From Streptomyces xinghaiensis S187 (GTDB taxonomy: Bacteria; Actinomycetota; Actinomycetes; Streptomycetales; Streptomycetaceae), in assembly GCF_000220705.2 (NCBI RefSeq), contig NZ_CP023202.1:5486501-5550500 (forward strand): a stretch of DNA of 64,000 nt. The letters run 5' to 3'. Below, one piece after another: positions 45,915 through 55,106 of the stretch; within the stretch, counting starts at the first letter, position 1, and every line of letters starts with the position of its first letter. The notes under the pieces are model-generated. The model was given only the letters and a program-made list of their open reading frames with translations, searched no databases and was not told the origin of the DNA. The position numbers were made by a program, and so were the translations under genes.

Positions 45915-47261
45915 GTGAAGGGCTTGTTGCTGCGCTTGTCGGCACTGGACGCGGACGCGGCCACCGCGGTGCGGGTGATCGCCCACTTCGAGGCGCTGAT
46001 GAGCGCCGGTTCCGACGCCGTGTCGCTGGTGCGGTCCACCGCCGGCCTCGCGCAGTGCGCGGCCGGACTGGAGCGGACCGGCGGGCGCAGGGTGCGGTTC
46101 GGGCCCGGGGGAGCCGCGCTCCCGGGCGAGCCCGAACGGGTGTCCGGCAGCGCCTTCTTCGGCGACACGGACTCCGGACCCGGCGGGCGGGTCTGGCTCG
46201 AGCGCCCGGGTGCGCCTGGCCCGTTCGACGAGCTGGTGCTCGAGTGGATGGCCATCGCCGCCCGGATGCTGGACGGACGGCGCCGCGCGGCCGAGCCACC
46301 GCATGCGGCCGACCCCGCGCTGGTCGAACTGGTGCTCTCCGAACGCGAGGCCGTCGAGGACCGGGCCCGGGCCCTGCGGCTGCTGGGCCTGGTGCCCGAA
46401 CTGCCGCTGCGGGTCGTCGCGGTGGCCCTGGCGGGGACCGGGGCGGCGGGCACACCCGCTTCCCCCGGCTCGCCGGGGGCGGCCGGTTCCGCCGGCGGGA
46501 GAAGAGGCTCGGACGCGCTCGCGCTCGCGCCCGCGCCCGCGGCGGACGGCGGGAACGGTGCCGGCGGGCCGGAGACCGCGTCCCCCGGCAGTGGGAGTGG
46601 ACACGGAGCCGGTCCCGCACCCGACATCGGAGTGGAGACGGTCGCCCTGCTCGGGCGGAGCGGTCTGCCCGGCTCCGTACGGATCGCGCGGGTGGGCCCG
46701 CTGGGCGCGGTGCTCGTCCAGCGGCCCGACGGCGACCCCGCCTCACCGGCCGAGGCGCTGCGGGCGGCGGCCGGCGCGCGTCCCGCCGGCCCGGACGCGC
46801 CGGGACAGTCCGCGGGGCGGGCGGTACGGAGCGTACGAGCCGGTGTCGGCGGCCTCACCGAGGCCCTGGACGCCGGGGTTTCCTGGCAACAGGCGCGGGT
46901 GGCGCTGCGGTTCGCGGTGGCGGGCACGCCCGAGGAGGCCGTGACGGACCACGACGACCTCGGCCCCGTCGCGCTGCTGGCCGAGATCCCGGCGGAGCGG
47001 CTGCGCGCCCGGCCGGAGGTACGGGCCCTGGCGGAGCTGGCGGCGGGGGAGGGCGGCGGGACGGGGATCGCGGCGCTGGCCGCGTTCTGCCGTACCGGCT
47101 CGCTGCGGCAGGCCGCGGCGGAGCTCCATCTGCACCACAGCTCCGTGGCGGCGCGGCTGGCGCACGTCGAGGAGACGCTGGGCTGGCGGCTGAGAGACCC
47201 GCGGGACCGGTTCCGCGCCCATCTGGCGCTGTACGCCTGGCGGTTGTCCGGCACGGAGTGA
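45915..47261 (+). CDS. PucR/CdaR-type helix-turn-helix regulator
   Basis: This 448-residue regulator has an N-terminal helical region (RLSALDADAATAVRVIAHFEALMSAG), a central poorly conserved segment with a Gly/Ser/Pro insert (about 190-240), and a C-terminal PucR-type helix-turn-helix (LAAFCRTGSLRQAAAELHLHHSSVAARLAHVEETLGW, about 395-430). GTG 45915 has no ribosome site. A TAGACT box at 45903-45908 ends 7 bases before it, so a leaderless message is likely. Divergent arrangement suggests it controls the esterase, though this is inference. Confidence 0.86.
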   Translation: MKGLLLRLSALDADAATAVRVIAHFEALMSAGSDAVSLVRSTAGLAQCAAGLERTGGRRVRFGPGGAALPGEPERVSGSAFFGDTDSGPGGRVWLERPGAPGPFDELVLEWMAIAARMLDGRRRAAEPPHAADPALVELVLSEREAVEDRARALRLLGLVPELPLRVVAVALAGTGAAGTPASPGSPGAAGSAGGRRGSDALALAPAPAADGGNGAGGPETASPGSGSGHGAGPAPDIGVETVALLGRSGLPGSVRIARVGPLGAVLVQRPDGDPASPAEALRAAAGARPAGPDAPGQSAGRAVRSVRAGVGGLTEALDAGVSWQQARVALRFAVAGTPEEAVTDHDDLGPVALLAEIPAERLRARPEVRALAELAAGEGGGTGIAALAAFCRTGSLRQAAAELHLHHSSVAARLAHVEETLGWRLRDPRDRFRAHLALYAWRLSGTE

Positions 47262-47370
47262 GCGGCGGCCGCCGCGGCGGCGCCTTTCGTCACCCGGGTG
47301 CGCGGGGACGCCGGCCGGAGGCGGCCCGCCCGCACGCCCGCCGTCCGGCTGCGGCCCGCCGTCCGGGCGC

Positions 47371-48321
47371 TCATCGGCCGAGGGCCCGGGCGAGCACGGC
47401 GGTGATCTCGGCGGTGATCCGCCGGACGACGGCGGCGTGCTCCACCGCGCCCGCTCCGTGGAAGGTCCCCGGAAGGACGTGCAGCTCGGTGGGGACCCCG
47501 GCGGCCAGCAGCGCGCGGGCGTAGTCGATGCCCTCGTCCCGCAGCGGGTCGAACTGCATCACCGTGATGTGCGCGGGCGGCAGCCCTTTCAGCAGGGCGG
47601 TCCCGGCCCGCGCCGGCGCCGCGTACGGGGAGACGCCCTGGGAGCCGGGCGTGCCGGGGCCCAGATAGGCCTCCCAGCTCAGCCGGGCGTTGTGCCGGTT
47701 CCACACGGGGGTGTCGGTGTGGAGCCGGGCGCTGGCGGTCCGGAGCCGGTCGTCGAGCGCGGGGGCGACCAGGCACTGGAAGCGGATGGCCGGACCGCCG
47801 CGGTCATGGGCGAGCAGGGTGAGCGCGGCGGCCAGGCAGGCTCCGGCGCTGTCGCCCCACAGCGCCGTCCGGTCGGGCAGGATGCCCAGTTCGGCGGTGT
47901 TCTTCGCGAGCCACGAGAGACCCGCGTAGCAGTCCTCCAGCGCGGCCGGGTACGGGTGTTCGGGCGCCAGCCGGTAGTCCGGCGAGACCACCAGCGCGCC
48001 GATTTCGCGGCAGAACCGCAGGTTGCCCTCGTGGTCGGCGTCGGGCGTGCCGACGACGAAGCCGCCGCCGTGGATCGCGTAGACCACGGGCAGCGGGCCC
48101 CGCGCGTCCCGGGGCCGGTAGAGCCGCAGCGGCACGTCCGGGGCACCCTCGGGGCCGGGGACGGAGACGTCCTCGACCTCGGCTCCGGTGGTGTCGGCCG
48201 CTGCGACGACGGCGGACAGCTGCTCGGCCTGCGCGGCCCGGGCCGCGGCCACATCGCTGATGTCGACCTCCGGCATCATCGCGACCGCCGCGGCCAGCTC
48301 CGGGTCGAAGGCATAACGCAT
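47371..48321 (-). CDS. Alpha/beta hydrolase of the hormone-sensitive-lipase group
   Basis: This 316-residue cytoplasmic esterase has the oxyanion motif VVYAIHGGGFVVGTPDADHEG, the nucleophile elbow ALWGDSAGACLAAAL, Asp in QFDPLRDEGIDYA and His in PGTFHGAGAVEH. It fits the HSL (family IV) esterases, which act on short acyl esters. The N-terminal cap begins MRYAFDPELAAAVAMM. It has no signal peptide and no linked operon partner. Confidence 0.92.
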   Translation of the reverse strand: MRYAFDPELAAAVAMMPEVDISDVAAARAAQAEQLSAVVAAADTTGAEVEDVSVPGPEGAPDVPLRLYRPRDARGPLPVVYAIHGGGFVVGTPDADHEGNLRFCREIGALVVSPDYRLAPEHPYPAALEDCYAGLSWLAKNTAELGILPDRTALWGDSAGACLAAALTLLAHDRGGPAIRFQCLVAPALDDRLRTASARLHTDTPVWNRHNARLSWEAYLGPGTPGSQGVSPYAAPARAGTALLKGLPPAHITVMQFDPLRDEGIDYARALLAAGVPTELHVLPGTFHGAGAVEHAAVVRRITAEITAVLARALGR

Positions 48322-48753
48322 CCGTGGTCCCTCCGTTCCGCGCGGGTGTGGGGGGTGGCGTCGCGCGGAACCTCCAGAACGGTGTCACGGAGGGTCCGGC
48401 GCGGTCATCAGACAGGCGTCGGAAGAACCGCCTCCGCCGTCCGACATCCGCGCGCGACGCCCGACGGCCCCGGAAATTTTTCGCCAGCCTACGACCTGCG
48501 CCTTCCGCCGGAAGGTCCATCCCGGCCGGATACTCCCCGCCAGCACCCCCTTGACGTGGGGGAAAGCCCGTTCCTAAGGTCTGCCCCGCCCGACAGGAGT
48601 TTCCGGAAATTATCGGCCGGAACGGCTGTCGGGGATACAGCGGGAGCAGGGGCCGACGGCGGTACGCCCCCGGGCCCGCCGCCCGTGCCGCGGGCGGCGC
48701 GGACCGGACCGGGCACCACTACGCGCCCACGGAGCGTCAGAAAGGGGCCAGGG
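48322..48753 (+). promoter_or_regulatory. Upstream region with promoter of CE4 deacetylase
   Basis: No gene is supported. TTGACG (48551-48556) and TAAGGT (48575-48580), 18 bases apart, form a good promoter preceding the deacetylase by about 170 bases. The long GC-rich leader in between carries no recognised riboswitch. Confidence 0.55.
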
Positions 48754-49647
48754 ATGGCCAGGTCCGCGACCCGGAACGGAGCCGGCGGGGACGGAGCCGG
48801 CGAGCCCGGCCGGAACGAGATCCGGGAGTACGGCGCGCCGCGGCCCGGGCCCGGCGGCGCCCGGCACGGGAGGGACACGGCCCCGCCGGCGCCGGCCGGC
48901 AGGACGGGACGTCCGGGCGCACGGCGCCGGCCGGCCGGTTCCCCGCTGCTCGCCACCGGTCTCTGCCTGGCCGCCGTGGCGGTCACCGCGGCCACCGCGC
49001 CGGTCGCGCAGGCCCACCGGCCCGGCCCCGCGCAGGGCGGCAAGGCCACCCCCGCGATCGTGGACTCCACCCGGCACGGCGGCAACACCGTCGCCCTCAC
49101 GTTCGACGACGGACCCAACCCGGCCGACACCCCGCGCCTGCTCCAGGTGTTGCGCGAGCAGCGCGTCAAGGCCGTGTTCTGCCTCTGGGGCGACCACGTC
49201 GAGGCCCACCCCGAGCTCGTACGGAAGATCGTCGCGGGCGGCCACACGCTCTGCAACCACAGCATGCACCACGACGACATGGGCGCCTGGTCCGAGAAGG
49301 AGATCCGGGCCGACCTGCGGCGCACCTCCGCCGCCATACGCAGGGCCGCCCCGGGAGCCCGCATCCCGTACTTCCGTGCGCCGTACGGCAGTTGGGGCAA
49401 GAGCCCGGAGGTCGCGGCCGGGCTCGGGATGCAGCCGCTGGGCTGGCGGCTGGTGGTCGGCGACTGGGACCCGCCGGGGACCGACGAACTGGTCAGCCGT
49501 CTGGAGGAAGGCCTCACCCCCGGAGCCGTCGTTCTTCTCCACGACGGCGGCGGGGACCGCAGCCAGACCGTGGAGGCCGTCGAACGGATCATCCCGAAGC
49601 TCCGCTCCGAGGGCTGGCGCTTCGACCGGCCCGCCCGCCGCGGCTGA
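48754..49647 (+). CDS. Exported polysaccharide deacetylase (CE4/NodB)
   Basis: This 297-residue protein has a long Arg/Gly-rich leader, then a signal/anchor segment (LLATGLCLAAVAVTAATAPVAQA, about 68-90) before the NodB domain. CE4 motifs are all present: VALTFDDGPNP (base and metal Asp), NHSMHHDD (metal His), YFRAPYGSW, GDWDPPG and VVLLHDGGGDRSQT (acid His). Such enzymes deacetylate peptidoglycan, chitin or xylan. ATG 48754 follows AAAGGGGCCAGGG. A GDSL esterase follows 63 bases later in the same direction. Confidence 0.92.
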   Translation: MARSATRNGAGGDGAGEPGRNEIREYGAPRPGPGGARHGRDTAPPAPAGRTGRPGARRRPAGSPLLATGLCLAAVAVTAATAPVAQAHRPGPAQGGKATPAIVDSTRHGGNTVALTFDDGPNPADTPRLLQVLREQRVKAVFCLWGDHVEAHPELVRKIVAGGHTLCNHSMHHDDMGAWSEKEIRADLRRTSAAIRRAAPGARIPYFRAPYGSWGKSPEVAAGLGMQPLGWRLVVGDWDPPGTDELVSRLEEGLTPGAVVLLHDGGGDRSQTVEAVERIIPKLRSEGWRFDRPARRG

Positions 49648-49710
49648 CCCGCCGCCCGCCGGCCCGCGGGCCGCTCCGCCCTCCTCGCACCGGATTCCCA
49701 GGAGAGAAAC

Positions 49711-51060
49711 ATGAACGACGACAGCACCCGGACACCCGGGCCCCGGGGCGGCCGCCGCCCCGGACCCTGGAGCCGGGTACGGGCCGGTGCCGTGGCCCTG
49801 CTCACCGGCACCCTGCTGATGGGCTCGGCGCCCGCCGCCCCGGCCGCCCCCGGACCGGACGGCGGCGGCCCGGCCCGCACCGCGTCCTCCTGGGCCGGCA
49901 CCTGGGGCGCCGCCCCCACGACCGTCCCCGCCTCCGACGGCACCGTCTTCGAGGACCAGACCCTCCGCCAGGTCGTGCGGGTGAGCACCGCCGGCCAGAC
50001 CCTGCGCGTCCGCTTCTCCAACGAGTTCGGCACCGAGCGGCTGCTCATCGGCGAGGCGCACATCGCCCGGCGGGCCGGCGGCGGACCGGGCTCCTCCATC
50101 GCCCCGGCCACCGACCGGACACTCACCTTCGGCGGCGAGCGCTCCGTCACCGTCCCGCCGGGCGCCCCGATGCTCAGCGACCCGGTGAAGCTGCGGGTGC
50201 CGGCCGGCACCGACCTCGTCGTCAGCATCCACCTCCCGCGCCGTACCCCGGGCGCCACGGTGGCCGCCTTCGCCCACCAGACGAACTACGTGGCCGACAG
50301 CAACGTCACCGGCCGCACCCACATCGACCCGGCCGCCACCAACGACCGCTGGTACTTCCTCACCGGCGTCAGCGTGGCCGCCCACCGGCCGGCGGCCGCC
50401 GTGGCCCTCGGCGACTCCATCACCGCGGGCACCGGCCTCGACGCCAACAACCGCTGGTCCGACGTCCTCGCCCGGCGCCTCCAGCAGCACCCCGCGCTGC
50501 GCGGCACCGGCGTCGTCAACAAGGGCATCAGCGGCAACCGCCTCCTCCACGACCCCAACCCGCCGGAGGGCCACCAGGCCGAGGCGTACGCGGCCTACTT
50601 CGGCGAGAGCGGCCTGGCGCGCTTCGACCGCGACGTGCTCGCCCAGCCCGGCGCGCGGTACGCCCTGGTGCTGCTCGGCGTCAACGACCTCGGGCACCCC
50701 GGGACCGTCGCCCCCGAGTCCGAACGGGTCTCGGCGGAGGACCTGATCAACGGCCACCGCCAGCTCATCGCCCGCGCCCACGAGCGCGGACTGAAGATCT
50801 ACGGCGGCACCGTCACCCCGTTCAAGAACGACACCCTCGGCTTCTACAGCGAGGAGAACGAGGCCGCGCGGCAGCGGCTCAACCACTGGATCCGCACCAG
50901 CGGCGAGTACGACGCCGTCATCGACTTCGACCGGGCCGTCCGCGACCCGCAGGACCCGGAGCGCCTGCTCCCGGCCTACGACAGCGGCGACCACCTCCAC
51001 CCGAACGACGCGGGACTGACCGCCATGGGACGCGCCGTCCCGCTGAGGCTCTTCCGCTGA
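49711..51060 (+). CDS. Secreted GDSL/SGNH esterase
   Basis: The 449-residue precursor has a signal peptide (VRAGAVALLTGTLLMGSAPAAPAAP). A beta-sandwich-like N-terminal region (WAGTWGAAPT, TLRQVVRVSTAGQTLRVRFSNEFG) precedes the SGNH hydrolase domain with AAVALGDSITAGTG (Ser), NKGISGNRLL (Gly), LVLLGVNDLGHPG (Asn) and SGDHLHPNDAG (Asp/His). This architecture is common in Streptomyces secreted esterases of unknown substrate. AGGAGAGAAAC precedes the ATG. A strong terminator follows, so it probably ends a two-gene unit with the deacetylase. Confidence 0.92.
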   Translation: MNDDSTRTPGPRGGRRPGPWSRVRAGAVALLTGTLLMGSAPAAPAAPGPDGGGPARTASSWAGTWGAAPTTVPASDGTVFEDQTLRQVVRVSTAGQTLRVRFSNEFGTERLLIGEAHIARRAGGGPGSSIAPATDRTLTFGGERSVTVPPGAPMLSDPVKLRVPAGTDLVVSIHLPRRTPGATVAAFAHQTNYVADSNVTGRTHIDPAATNDRWYFLTGVSVAAHRPAAAVALGDSITAGTGLDANNRWSDVLARRLQQHPALRGTGVVNKGISGNRLLHDPNPPEGHQAEAYAAYFGESGLARFDRDVLAQPGARYALVLLGVNDLGHPGTVAPESERVSAEDLINGHRQLIARAHERGLKIYGGTVTPFKNDTLGFYSEENEAARQRLNHWIRTSGEYDAVIDFDRAVRDPQDPERLLPAYDSGDHLHPNDAGLTAMGRAVPLRLFR

Positions 51061-51224
51061 CGGGCCGCCCCGCCGACGGGCCCGCGCGCAGCCGCGCCGG
51101 CACCCGTCCGCAGGAGGACGCCCGCACCGATGTCCTCAGGCGCGGGTGCCCGCGGGTGCCGACGAACCCGCGGGCCGAAGCCCTGAGGCACAGGCCGAGA
51201 CCCCCACCGTCTCCGGGGGTCTCA

Positions 51225-51258
51225 GGGGCCGCCACCCCCGCCCCCGGGTGGCGGCCCC
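51225..51258. terminator. Strong stem-loop between convergent genes
   Basis: GGGGCCGCCACCC (51225-51237) pairs perfectly with GGGTGGCGGCCCC (51246-51258), 13 bases, with an 8-base loop. Confidence 0.8.
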
Positions 51259-51299
51259 GTGGCCTTTCCCCCGGCTCCTCCGGAGCGGGCACGGGCCGT

Positions 51300-52157
51300 C
51301 TACGCGGCGCCGCAGTGCTCCAGCCGGAGGGCGAGGTCGCGGTCCGGCCAGGGCAGGGAACCCTCGTACGGGTTCGTCCTGGCGACGAGGCGCTGGACCG
51401 CGGCGGTCAGGGACCGGGAGAGCCGGGCCCGCCCGGGGACCCCGGGCCCGGAAACCCCGGGTGTACCCGGTGAGGCAGGTCCGGGGGCGCCGCCGGCGCC
51501 GGCAGCGCCCTGGTCGAGCTTGGCCAGGCCCATCCTGGTGCGCAGCAGCATGAGGGCGGCGGGGACCTCCGTGCCCTCGTCCGACCGCGTGTCCCCGTCG
51601 CTGGACTGCTGGTGGTTCTCGAGGACGGACGCCTGCCGCGCCCAGTGCCGGGCGTCACGGAGCTCGCCCCGCTGGAGGTGGAGCAGATGCAGGCACAGGG
51701 CGGATACGGCCTTGCCGGCGCCCGCGGAGAACTGCCAGAGGAACTCCGCCACTTCCTCGCGGTCGGAGAGGTGGAGGAGGCAGGCGAAGACCAGGGCGCC
51801 TTCCGGCTCCAGTTGGTGGGACGTGGCCAGCCGGCCGATGTGCCGGGCGGCGGGGGTGCTGTGGAGAACGTAGGCCGCGAGGTGGCGCAGGTCCCCGGCG
51901 GCACGTCCGTTGCGGGAGGACGCCCACGGGGGCGCCGCCCGCTGTGCGTGGCGCAGGGCGGCGCGTCCGCCGTGGGCGGCCGGCGCCGGGAGCCGGCCGC
52001 CACCGGCGCGGCGCTGGAGCTCGGCGACATCGCGTTCGATGCGGCGGCGGGAGGCGGCGATCTCCTCCTCCTCGTAGCCGTGCCGGAGGACTTCGGCGTC
52101 GGCCAGGAGCTCGCCGAGCGTACGGGGCGGTCGCATGGGGACTCCTGTCTCCTTCAT
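51300..52157 (-). CDS. Helical protein of a sigma-factor operon, unknown function
   Basis: The protein has 285 residues. It begins PPRTLGELLADAEVLRHGYEEEEIAASRRRIERDVAELQRRA, a likely coiled coil, followed by a helical repeat-like domain (HLAAYVLHSTPAARHIGRLATSHQLEPEGALVFACLLHLSDREEVAEFLWQFSAGAGKA) and a Gly/Pro-rich linker. There is no membrane segment or known domain. The ATG overlaps the sigma-factor stop (ATGA), so translation is coupled. It could be a regulator or target-binding partner of the sigma factor, for example a soluble anti-sigma factor, but no zinc or other anti-sigma motif is visible. Confidence 0.75.
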   Translation of the reverse strand: MKETGVPMRPPRTLGELLADAEVLRHGYEEEEIAASRRRIERDVAELQRRAGGGRLPAPAAHGGRAALRHAQRAAPPWASSRNGRAAGDLRHLAAYVLHSTPAARHIGRLATSHQLEPEGALVFACLLHLSDREEVAEFLWQFSAGAGKAVSALCLHLLHLQRGELRDARHWARQASVLENHQQSSDGDTRSDEGTEVPAALMLLRTRMGLAKLDQGAAGAGGAPGPASPGTPGVSGPGVPGRARLSRSLTAAVQRLVARTNPYEGSLPWPDRDLALRLEHCGAA

Positions 52158-52729
52158 CGGTGCTCCTGGCCCGCGTGCGGGAGCCCGAGGTCCCGCTCGA
52201 GCTTCCGGCGGGCGGCCCCCAGATGGGAGCGGACCGTCGCCTCGGTGATGCCCATGATGTGGGCGGTCCGGTCGGAGGGATAGCCCAGGACGTGCCGGAG
52301 GACGATGACGTCGAACAGCCGGTCGGGCAGCCGGGAGATCGCCGGGTACAGGCCGATCTTGCTCTCCATGGCGGCGAACTGCTCGCGCACCGACTCCAGT
52401 GCCACCCGGGCGACGCTGCTGAAGACCGCCGTCTCCGCCATGGCCGGCTCGCGGCCCCGCAGTTCATCGGCGATGCACTGCTTGAGGTGGGACCAGGCGC
52501 AGGTGGCCGGGTTGGGCTCTTCCATCAGCTGGTCCCAGTGGGTGGCCAGGTCCATGAACACCTGGTGGACCAGCCGGGTGGCCGCACCGGGGTCGCCCAG
52601 CTGGAGCTCGGCGTAGCGCTGGTAGGGCCGGTAGTACTGGCGGTGCAGCGCCCAGAAGGCGCGCGGCAGTTGCACGGAGCGGGCTCGCAGAGCGCGGCCG
52701 GACTGCGACGGGGGCAGGTCCTCACTCAC
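52154..52729 (-). CDS. ECF-like RNA polymerase sigma factor
   Basis: This 191-residue protein has region 2 in RYAELQLGDPGAATRLVHQVFMDLATHWDQL and region 4 in LPDRLFDVIVLRHVLGYPSDRTAHIMGITEATVRSHLGAARRKLERDL, a standard ECF-type helix-turn-helix. Region 3 is absent. GTG 52729 overlaps the stop of the small upstream gene (GTGA), and its own stop overlaps the next start, so the three genes form one translationally chained unit. The target promoter class is unknown. Confidence 0.88.
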   Translation of the reverse strand: MSEDLPPSQSGRALRARSVQLPRAFWALHRQYYRPYQRYAELQLGDPGAATRLVHQVFMDLATHWDQLMEEPNPATCAWSHLKQCIADELRGREPAMAETAVFSSVARVALESVREQFAAMESKIGLYPAISRLPDRLFDVIVLRHVLGYPSDRTAHIMGITEATVRSHLGAARRKLERDLGLPHAGQEHR

Positions 52730-52944
52730 GCGTGCTCTCCCTTCTCCGGAACCGGGAAGGGGCGGGCGGCCCCGGCGGGGGCGGGGGCCGGACGGCAGGG
52801 GAGCGGGGTCCGGTGATCGAGCAGCGAGGCGGTTCCGACACGTACGCCGGCGGCGAGGGCCCGGCGTACGAGACGTGCGGCGTCAGGGGTGAACACGCGC
52901 ATGGCGGTCGCCAGCACCAGTCCATGGAGGAGCACTTCGTTCAC
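52726..52944 (-). CDS. Small protein upstream of the sigma factor
   Basis: The protein has 72 residues from GTG 52944, or 83 from GTG 52977. An AAAGAGAAG sequence favours the shorter form. It has an amphipathic helical core (NEVLLHGLVLATAMRVFTPDAARLVRRALAAGVRVGTASLLDH) and a Pro/Ala-rich tail with one Cys. No family is recognised. Its stop codon is embedded in the sigma-factor start, so its translation probably sets sigma-factor output. Confidence 0.6.
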   Translation of the reverse strand: MNEVLLHGLVLATAMRVFTPDAARLVRRALAAGVRVGTASLLDHRTPLPCRPAPAPAGAARPFPVPEKGEHA

Positions 52945-52977
52945 GGCTTGCTTCTCTTTCGCAGAGGCGGCCGGCAC

Positions 52978-53354
52978 TGCGGTCCCGGGTCCGTGGTCCG
53001 TGGTCCGTTCCGGATCCGTGCCGGAGAGGTGTTCGCTCTCAGTGACCAGCTAAGCGAGCCGGGGGGCCGAACGTTGACACCGGTCTCGAAAAAATCCCCG
53101 ACACGAAATGACCGACCGGTAGTTCCGCAACGGCAACCGGAATACCCGGGGAGAGTGCGTCCCCGCTCGGTCCCCCGGCTCCACCAGCCCGTCTCGGAGC
53201 CCGGCCCCGTCTCACCCGCCGTAACCGGCAGACCCCCGCCGGTGTCCCGGGCGGCCCGGCCCCGCGTTCGCTGTGAGGCACTTCACTCCCGGTTCAGGTT
53301 TTGCCCGTCACCACGGCAGTGCCCGCGGGTACCGCGGCACCGGTCCCACACGAA
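52978..53354. other. Region between the sigma operon and the glnA terminator
   Basis: No gene is recognised. On the minus strand TGTCAAC near 53075 followed 18 bases later by CTTAG (about 53050) could be a promoter for the sigma operon, but the match to a defined class is weak. A run of six A (53090-53095) is unusual in this DNA. Confidence 0.35.
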
Positions 53355-53389
53355 GACCGCCGCCCGCGCGGAGTGCGCGGACGGCGGTC
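53355..53389 (-). terminator. glnA terminator
   Basis: GACCGCCG (53355-53362) pairs with CGGCGGTC (53382-53389), with an inner CCGCGC/GCGCGG stem, 34 bases past the glnA stop. Confidence 0.75.
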
Positions 53390-53422
53390 CGGAGAGCCGG
53401 AAGCCCGTGAAGGCCGGTCGCT

Positions 53423-54832
53423 CTAGATGTCGAAGTACATCTCGAACTCGTGCGGGTGCGGACGGAGGGCCATGGGGGCGATCTCCTGGGTCCGCTTGTA
53501 GTCGATCCAGGTCTCGATCAGGTCGCCCGTGAAGACGCCGCCCGCCTGCAGGTACTCGTTGTCCGCCTCCAGGGCGTCGAGGACCGCGGGGAGGGAGGTC
53601 GGGACCTGGGCCACGTTGGCGTGCTCGTCGGGCGCGAGCTCGTAGAGGTCCTTGTCGATCGGCTCGGCCGGCTCGATCTTGTTCTTGACGCCGTCGAGGC
53701 CCGCCAGGAGGAGGGCGGAGAAGGCGAGGTACGGGTTCGAGGACGGGTCCGGGGCGCGGAACTCGACGCGCTTGGCCTTCGGGTTGGAGCCCGTGATCGG
53801 GATGCGCATCGCGGCGGAGCGGTTGCGCTGCGAGTAGACCAGGTTGACCGGGGCCTCGAAGCCCGGGACCAGGCGGTGGTACGAGTTCACCGTCGGGTTG
53901 GTGAAGGCCAGCAGCGACGGGGCGTGCTTGAGGATGCCGCCGATGTAGTAGCGGGCGGTGTCCGAGAGGCCCGCGTAGCCCTGCTCGTCGTAGAAGAGCG
54001 GGTCGCCACCGGCCCACAGGGACTGGTGGACGTGCATGCCGGAGCCGTTGTCACCGAAGATCGGCTTGGGCATGAAGGTCGCGGTCTTGCCGTTCCGCCA
54101 GGCGACGTTCTTCACGATGTACTTGAAGAGCATCAGGTCGTCGGCCGCGGCGAGCAGCGTGTTGAACTTGTAGTTGATCTCGGCCTGTCCGGCGGTGCCG
54201 ACCTCGTGGTGCTGGCGCTCGACCTGCAGGCCGGCCTTGTCCAGCTCCAGGGAGATCTCGGCGCGCAGGTCGGCGAAGTGGTCGACCGGCGGGGCCGGGA
54301 AGTAGCCGCCCTTGTACCGGACCTTGTAGCCGCGGTTGTCCTCCAGGGCGCCGGTGTTCCAGGCGCCGGCCTCGGAGTCGATGTGGTAGAAGGACTCGTT
54401 CGCGGCGGTGCTGAAGCGCACGCTGTCGAAGACGTAGAACTCGGCCTCGGGGCCGAAGTACGCCGTGTCGGCGATGCCGGTGGAGGCGAGGTACGCCTCG
54501 GCCTTCTTGGCGATGTTCCGCGGGTCACGGCTGTACTGCTCGCCCGTGATCGGGTCGTGGATGAAGAAGTTGATGTTGACCGTCTTGTCCCGGCGGAACG
54601 GGTCGACACGAGCCGTGGTGAGGTCGGCGCGGAGCGCCATGTCGGACTCGTGGATCGCCTGGAAGCCGCGGATCGACGAGCCGTCGAACGCGAGCTCCTC
54701 GGCCGGGTCGAAAGCGGCGGCCGGGATCGTGAAGTGCTGCATCACGCCGGGCAGATCGCAGAATCGGACGTCGATGAACTTGACGTCCTCGTCCGCGATG
54801 AACTTCTTCGCATCGTCGGCGTTCTGGAACAT
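53423..54832 (-). CDS. glnA: Glutamine synthetase type I
   Basis: The 469-residue bacterial dodecameric glutamine synthetase (GSI-beta) is the main ammonia-assimilating enzyme. Signatures are FIDVRFCDLPGVMQHFTIP, FDGSSIRGFQAIHESDM, the active-site blocks GPEAEFYVFDSV and NGSGMHVHQSLW-type DNGSGMHVHQSLWAGG, and the adenylylation motif KDLYELAPDE with Tyr near residue 397, so covalent control by GlnE is expected. AGGAGG precedes the ATG. A textbook GlnR box lies about 95-130 bases upstream. Confidence 0.97.
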   Translation of the reverse strand: MFQNADDAKKFIADEDVKFIDVRFCDLPGVMQHFTIPAAAFDPAEELAFDGSSIRGFQAIHESDMALRADLTTARVDPFRRDKTVNINFFIHDPITGEQYSRDPRNIAKKAEAYLASTGIADTAYFGPEAEFYVFDSVRFSTAANESFYHIDSEAGAWNTGALEDNRGYKVRYKGGYFPAPPVDHFADLRAEISLELDKAGLQVERQHHEVGTAGQAEINYKFNTLLAAADDLMLFKYIVKNVAWRNGKTATFMPKPIFGDNGSGMHVHQSLWAGGDPLFYDEQGYAGLSDTARYYIGGILKHAPSLLAFTNPTVNSYHRLVPGFEAPVNLVYSQRNRSAAMRIPITGSNPKAKRVEFRAPDPSSNPYLAFSALLLAGLDGVKNKIEPAEPIDKDLYELAPDEHANVAQVPTSLPAVLDALEADNEYLQAGGVFTGDLIETWIDYKRTQEIAPMALRPHPHEFEMYFDI

Positions 54833-54926
54833 GCAACTCCTCCTAGCCCGCCGTCCGGGGGGTGGCGGGATTGCCTGGAACGCGGCCAGTGCGGTGGCAC
54901 GCTGGCATCGACCTTAGGTTTGGGGG

Positions 54927-54964
54927 ATTTCCCGAGCGTGACCCATTTGTTTCGCCGAGGTTAA
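54927..54964 (-). promoter_or_regulatory. GlnR box upstream of glnA
   Basis: Minus-strand blocks TTAAC, GAAAC, GTCAC and GAAAT with exactly six bases between each match the GlnR consensus (GTnAC-n6-GAAAC twice). A TAAGGT -10-like box follows toward glnA. Confidence 0.85.
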
Positions 54965-55106
54965 CCGGCCCGTGGCCGCTTCTGCCTGTTGAAACACGGA
55001 GCCGCGCTCGTCGCCGGGGTGGTCGTCCGGGTCGCCGGGCCCGGTCCGCGCGGCGGGGAACGTATGCGGTCCCGGGCCCGCCGGGGCACCGCAGTACCGT
55101 GGACGG

